Shown one piece after another: positions 51,656-52,436 of a stretch of DNA of 52,436 nt; position 1 is the stretch's first letter, and every line of letters starts with the position of its first letter. A program made the translations under genes and the position numbers. This stretch comes from Nocardioides sp. Root682 (GTDB lineage Bacteria; Actinomycetota; Actinomycetes; Propionibacteriales; Nocardioidaceae), in the NCBI RefSeq assembly GCF_001427795.1, contig NZ_LMHJ01000006.1, positions 1 to 52,436 of the forward strand, in the 5' to 3' direction. The notes under the pieces were generated by a model. The model saw nothing but the letters and a program-made list of their open reading frames with translations. It searched no databases and was not told the DNA's origin.

Positions 51656-52436
51656 CTATTCGCCGGGGTCCGGTGAGCGTGGTGGGTCGAGGGCTCGGGT
51701 GCCGTCGGGTCCGACGAGGAAGTGTCGGCCATGGGGGCTGGTCCACAGGTAGAAACCAGGCAGGACGATCACGTAGCGCCACCGGGAGAAGGTCTTGGCG
51801 CGGTGATGTCGTCGACACAGGGCAACCAAATTGCAGGGACAGGTCTGCCCACCTTGGCCGTGGGGTTTCGCATGGTCGACGTCGCAAGCGGTGGCTTGCT
51901 TCGGGCAGCCGGGGAACCGGCAGGTGTGATCTCTGAGTTCGACTCGGCGGCGGATGCGGTCGGGGATCTCGTACGAATCGACCGGGACGCAGTCCTTGAG
52001 GTCGATGACGGGGCGCACGATGACGGTGGTGTCGCGTGCGCGGAGCCATTCCTTGATCTGCGCCGTGGAGATCGGGACCTGCTTGTCGGCCCACCGCCCC
52101 ACCGGATTCGCGACCGGGTTCGGGTCGGGCTTCACGAACGGGTTCTCGGACTCGTTGCCTGTCTCGTCGTCGTTGAGGGTGGTGTCGGTGATGTGGACGT
52201 TGAGGACGACCTTGCGACCGGGTGACTGCGCGATGACTTCACCGGTTTCTTCGTCGGCGAAGAGCAGGTCCAGGGAGAGGTCCTGGCGGGCGAGGTCGCC
52301 GGCTGCCTTGGAGCGGCGGACGTCGAACGAATCGGTATCACCCAGCTTGCCTCGGACGATCGCGCGGCGGGTGAGGGCCTGGTCGAGGTCGTGGGCATCG
52401 GCGCCGTCCATCAGGCTGTGGGACTCGACCTGGCCG
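51656..52436 (-). CDS. DUF222/HNH endonuclease-domain protein, 3' part
   Basis: The open frame runs to the window edge with in-frame codons up to 52436, so the 5' part is missing. C-terminal HNH domain: HTCRFPGCPKQATACDVDHAKPHGQGG, then TCPCNLVALCRRHHRAKT. The upstream part has the DUF222-type ESHSLMDGADAHDLDQALTRRA. This is the 13E12-like family that is abundant and repeated in actinobacterial genomes; its role is not established, and it may be a mobile or defence nuclease. Confidence 0.85.
   Translation of the reverse strand, partial: GQVESHSLMDGADAHDLDQALTRRAIVRGKLGDTDSFDVRRSKAAGDLARQDLSLDLLFADEETGEVIAQSPGRKVVLNVHITDTTLNDDETGNESENPFVKPDPNPVANPVGRWADKQVPISTAQIKEWLRARDTTVIVRPVIDLKDCVPVDSYEIPDRIRRRVELRDHTCRFPGCPKQATACDVDHAKPHGQGGQTCPCNLVALCRRHHRAKTFSRWRYVIVLPGFYLWTSPHGRHFLVGPDGTRALDPPRSPDPGE

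Overview
The window is high-GC chromosomal DNA from an actinobacterium, most likely a member of the Nocardioidaceae (Nocardioides-like). The evidence is the strong codon bias, many GTG starts, several leaderless genes whose TANNNT box lies 6 nt before the start codon, actinobacterial regulatory boxes (PhoP-, Zur- and KstR-type), a DUF222/HNH protein and a 10-methyl fatty-acid gene pair. The genus is an inference.

Layout. 1-345: upstream leader and promoter of a 16S rRNA operon that runs out of the left edge on the minus strand. 385-7424: tyrS, a Ser/Thr kinase and its N-lobe-less pseudokinase paralogue, an orphan adenine DNA methylase, a PIG-L deacetylase, a CAU tRNA, a secreted lipase behind a KstR-like box and a YnfA-type membrane protein. 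7399-19027: an APH-like kinase and a large locus of a MacB-type ABC transporter with two HlyD/MacA-like adaptors, a DUF5666-like lipoprotein, an unknown secreted protein, a PhoP/PhoR-like two-component system and a small divergent membrane protein. PhoP-type direct repeats occur at both ends of this locus, so it looks like one regulon. 19045-21048: anchored sulfatase and tRNA-Asn.

21133-46569 carries the conserved actinobacterial housekeeping order dnaG - dgt - glyS - uppS - recO - era, with insertions: an L,D-transpeptidase, secreted proteins, dusB, a TetR-controlled molybdopterin oxidoreductase behind a perfect 22-bp operator, a Zur-box-controlled znuACB zinc importer (without the zur gene that usually sits beside it), leuA with a short Leu-containing leader peptide, and two tandem septum-formation lipoproteins. 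46566-51255: a siderophore-interacting flavoreductase coupled to era, a tmsB/tmsA-like pair for 10-methyl branched (tuberculostearic-type) fatty acids, and a divergent pair of small genes separated by 21 bp. The right edge holds a 400-bp intergenic region with a palindromic element and the 3' part of a DUF222/HNH gene.

No CRISPR array, insertion sequence or prophage was seen. The least described parts are the two-adaptor efflux locus with its PhoP-type sites and the kinase/pseudokinase pair. All family assignments come from reading motifs by eye; no database search was run.
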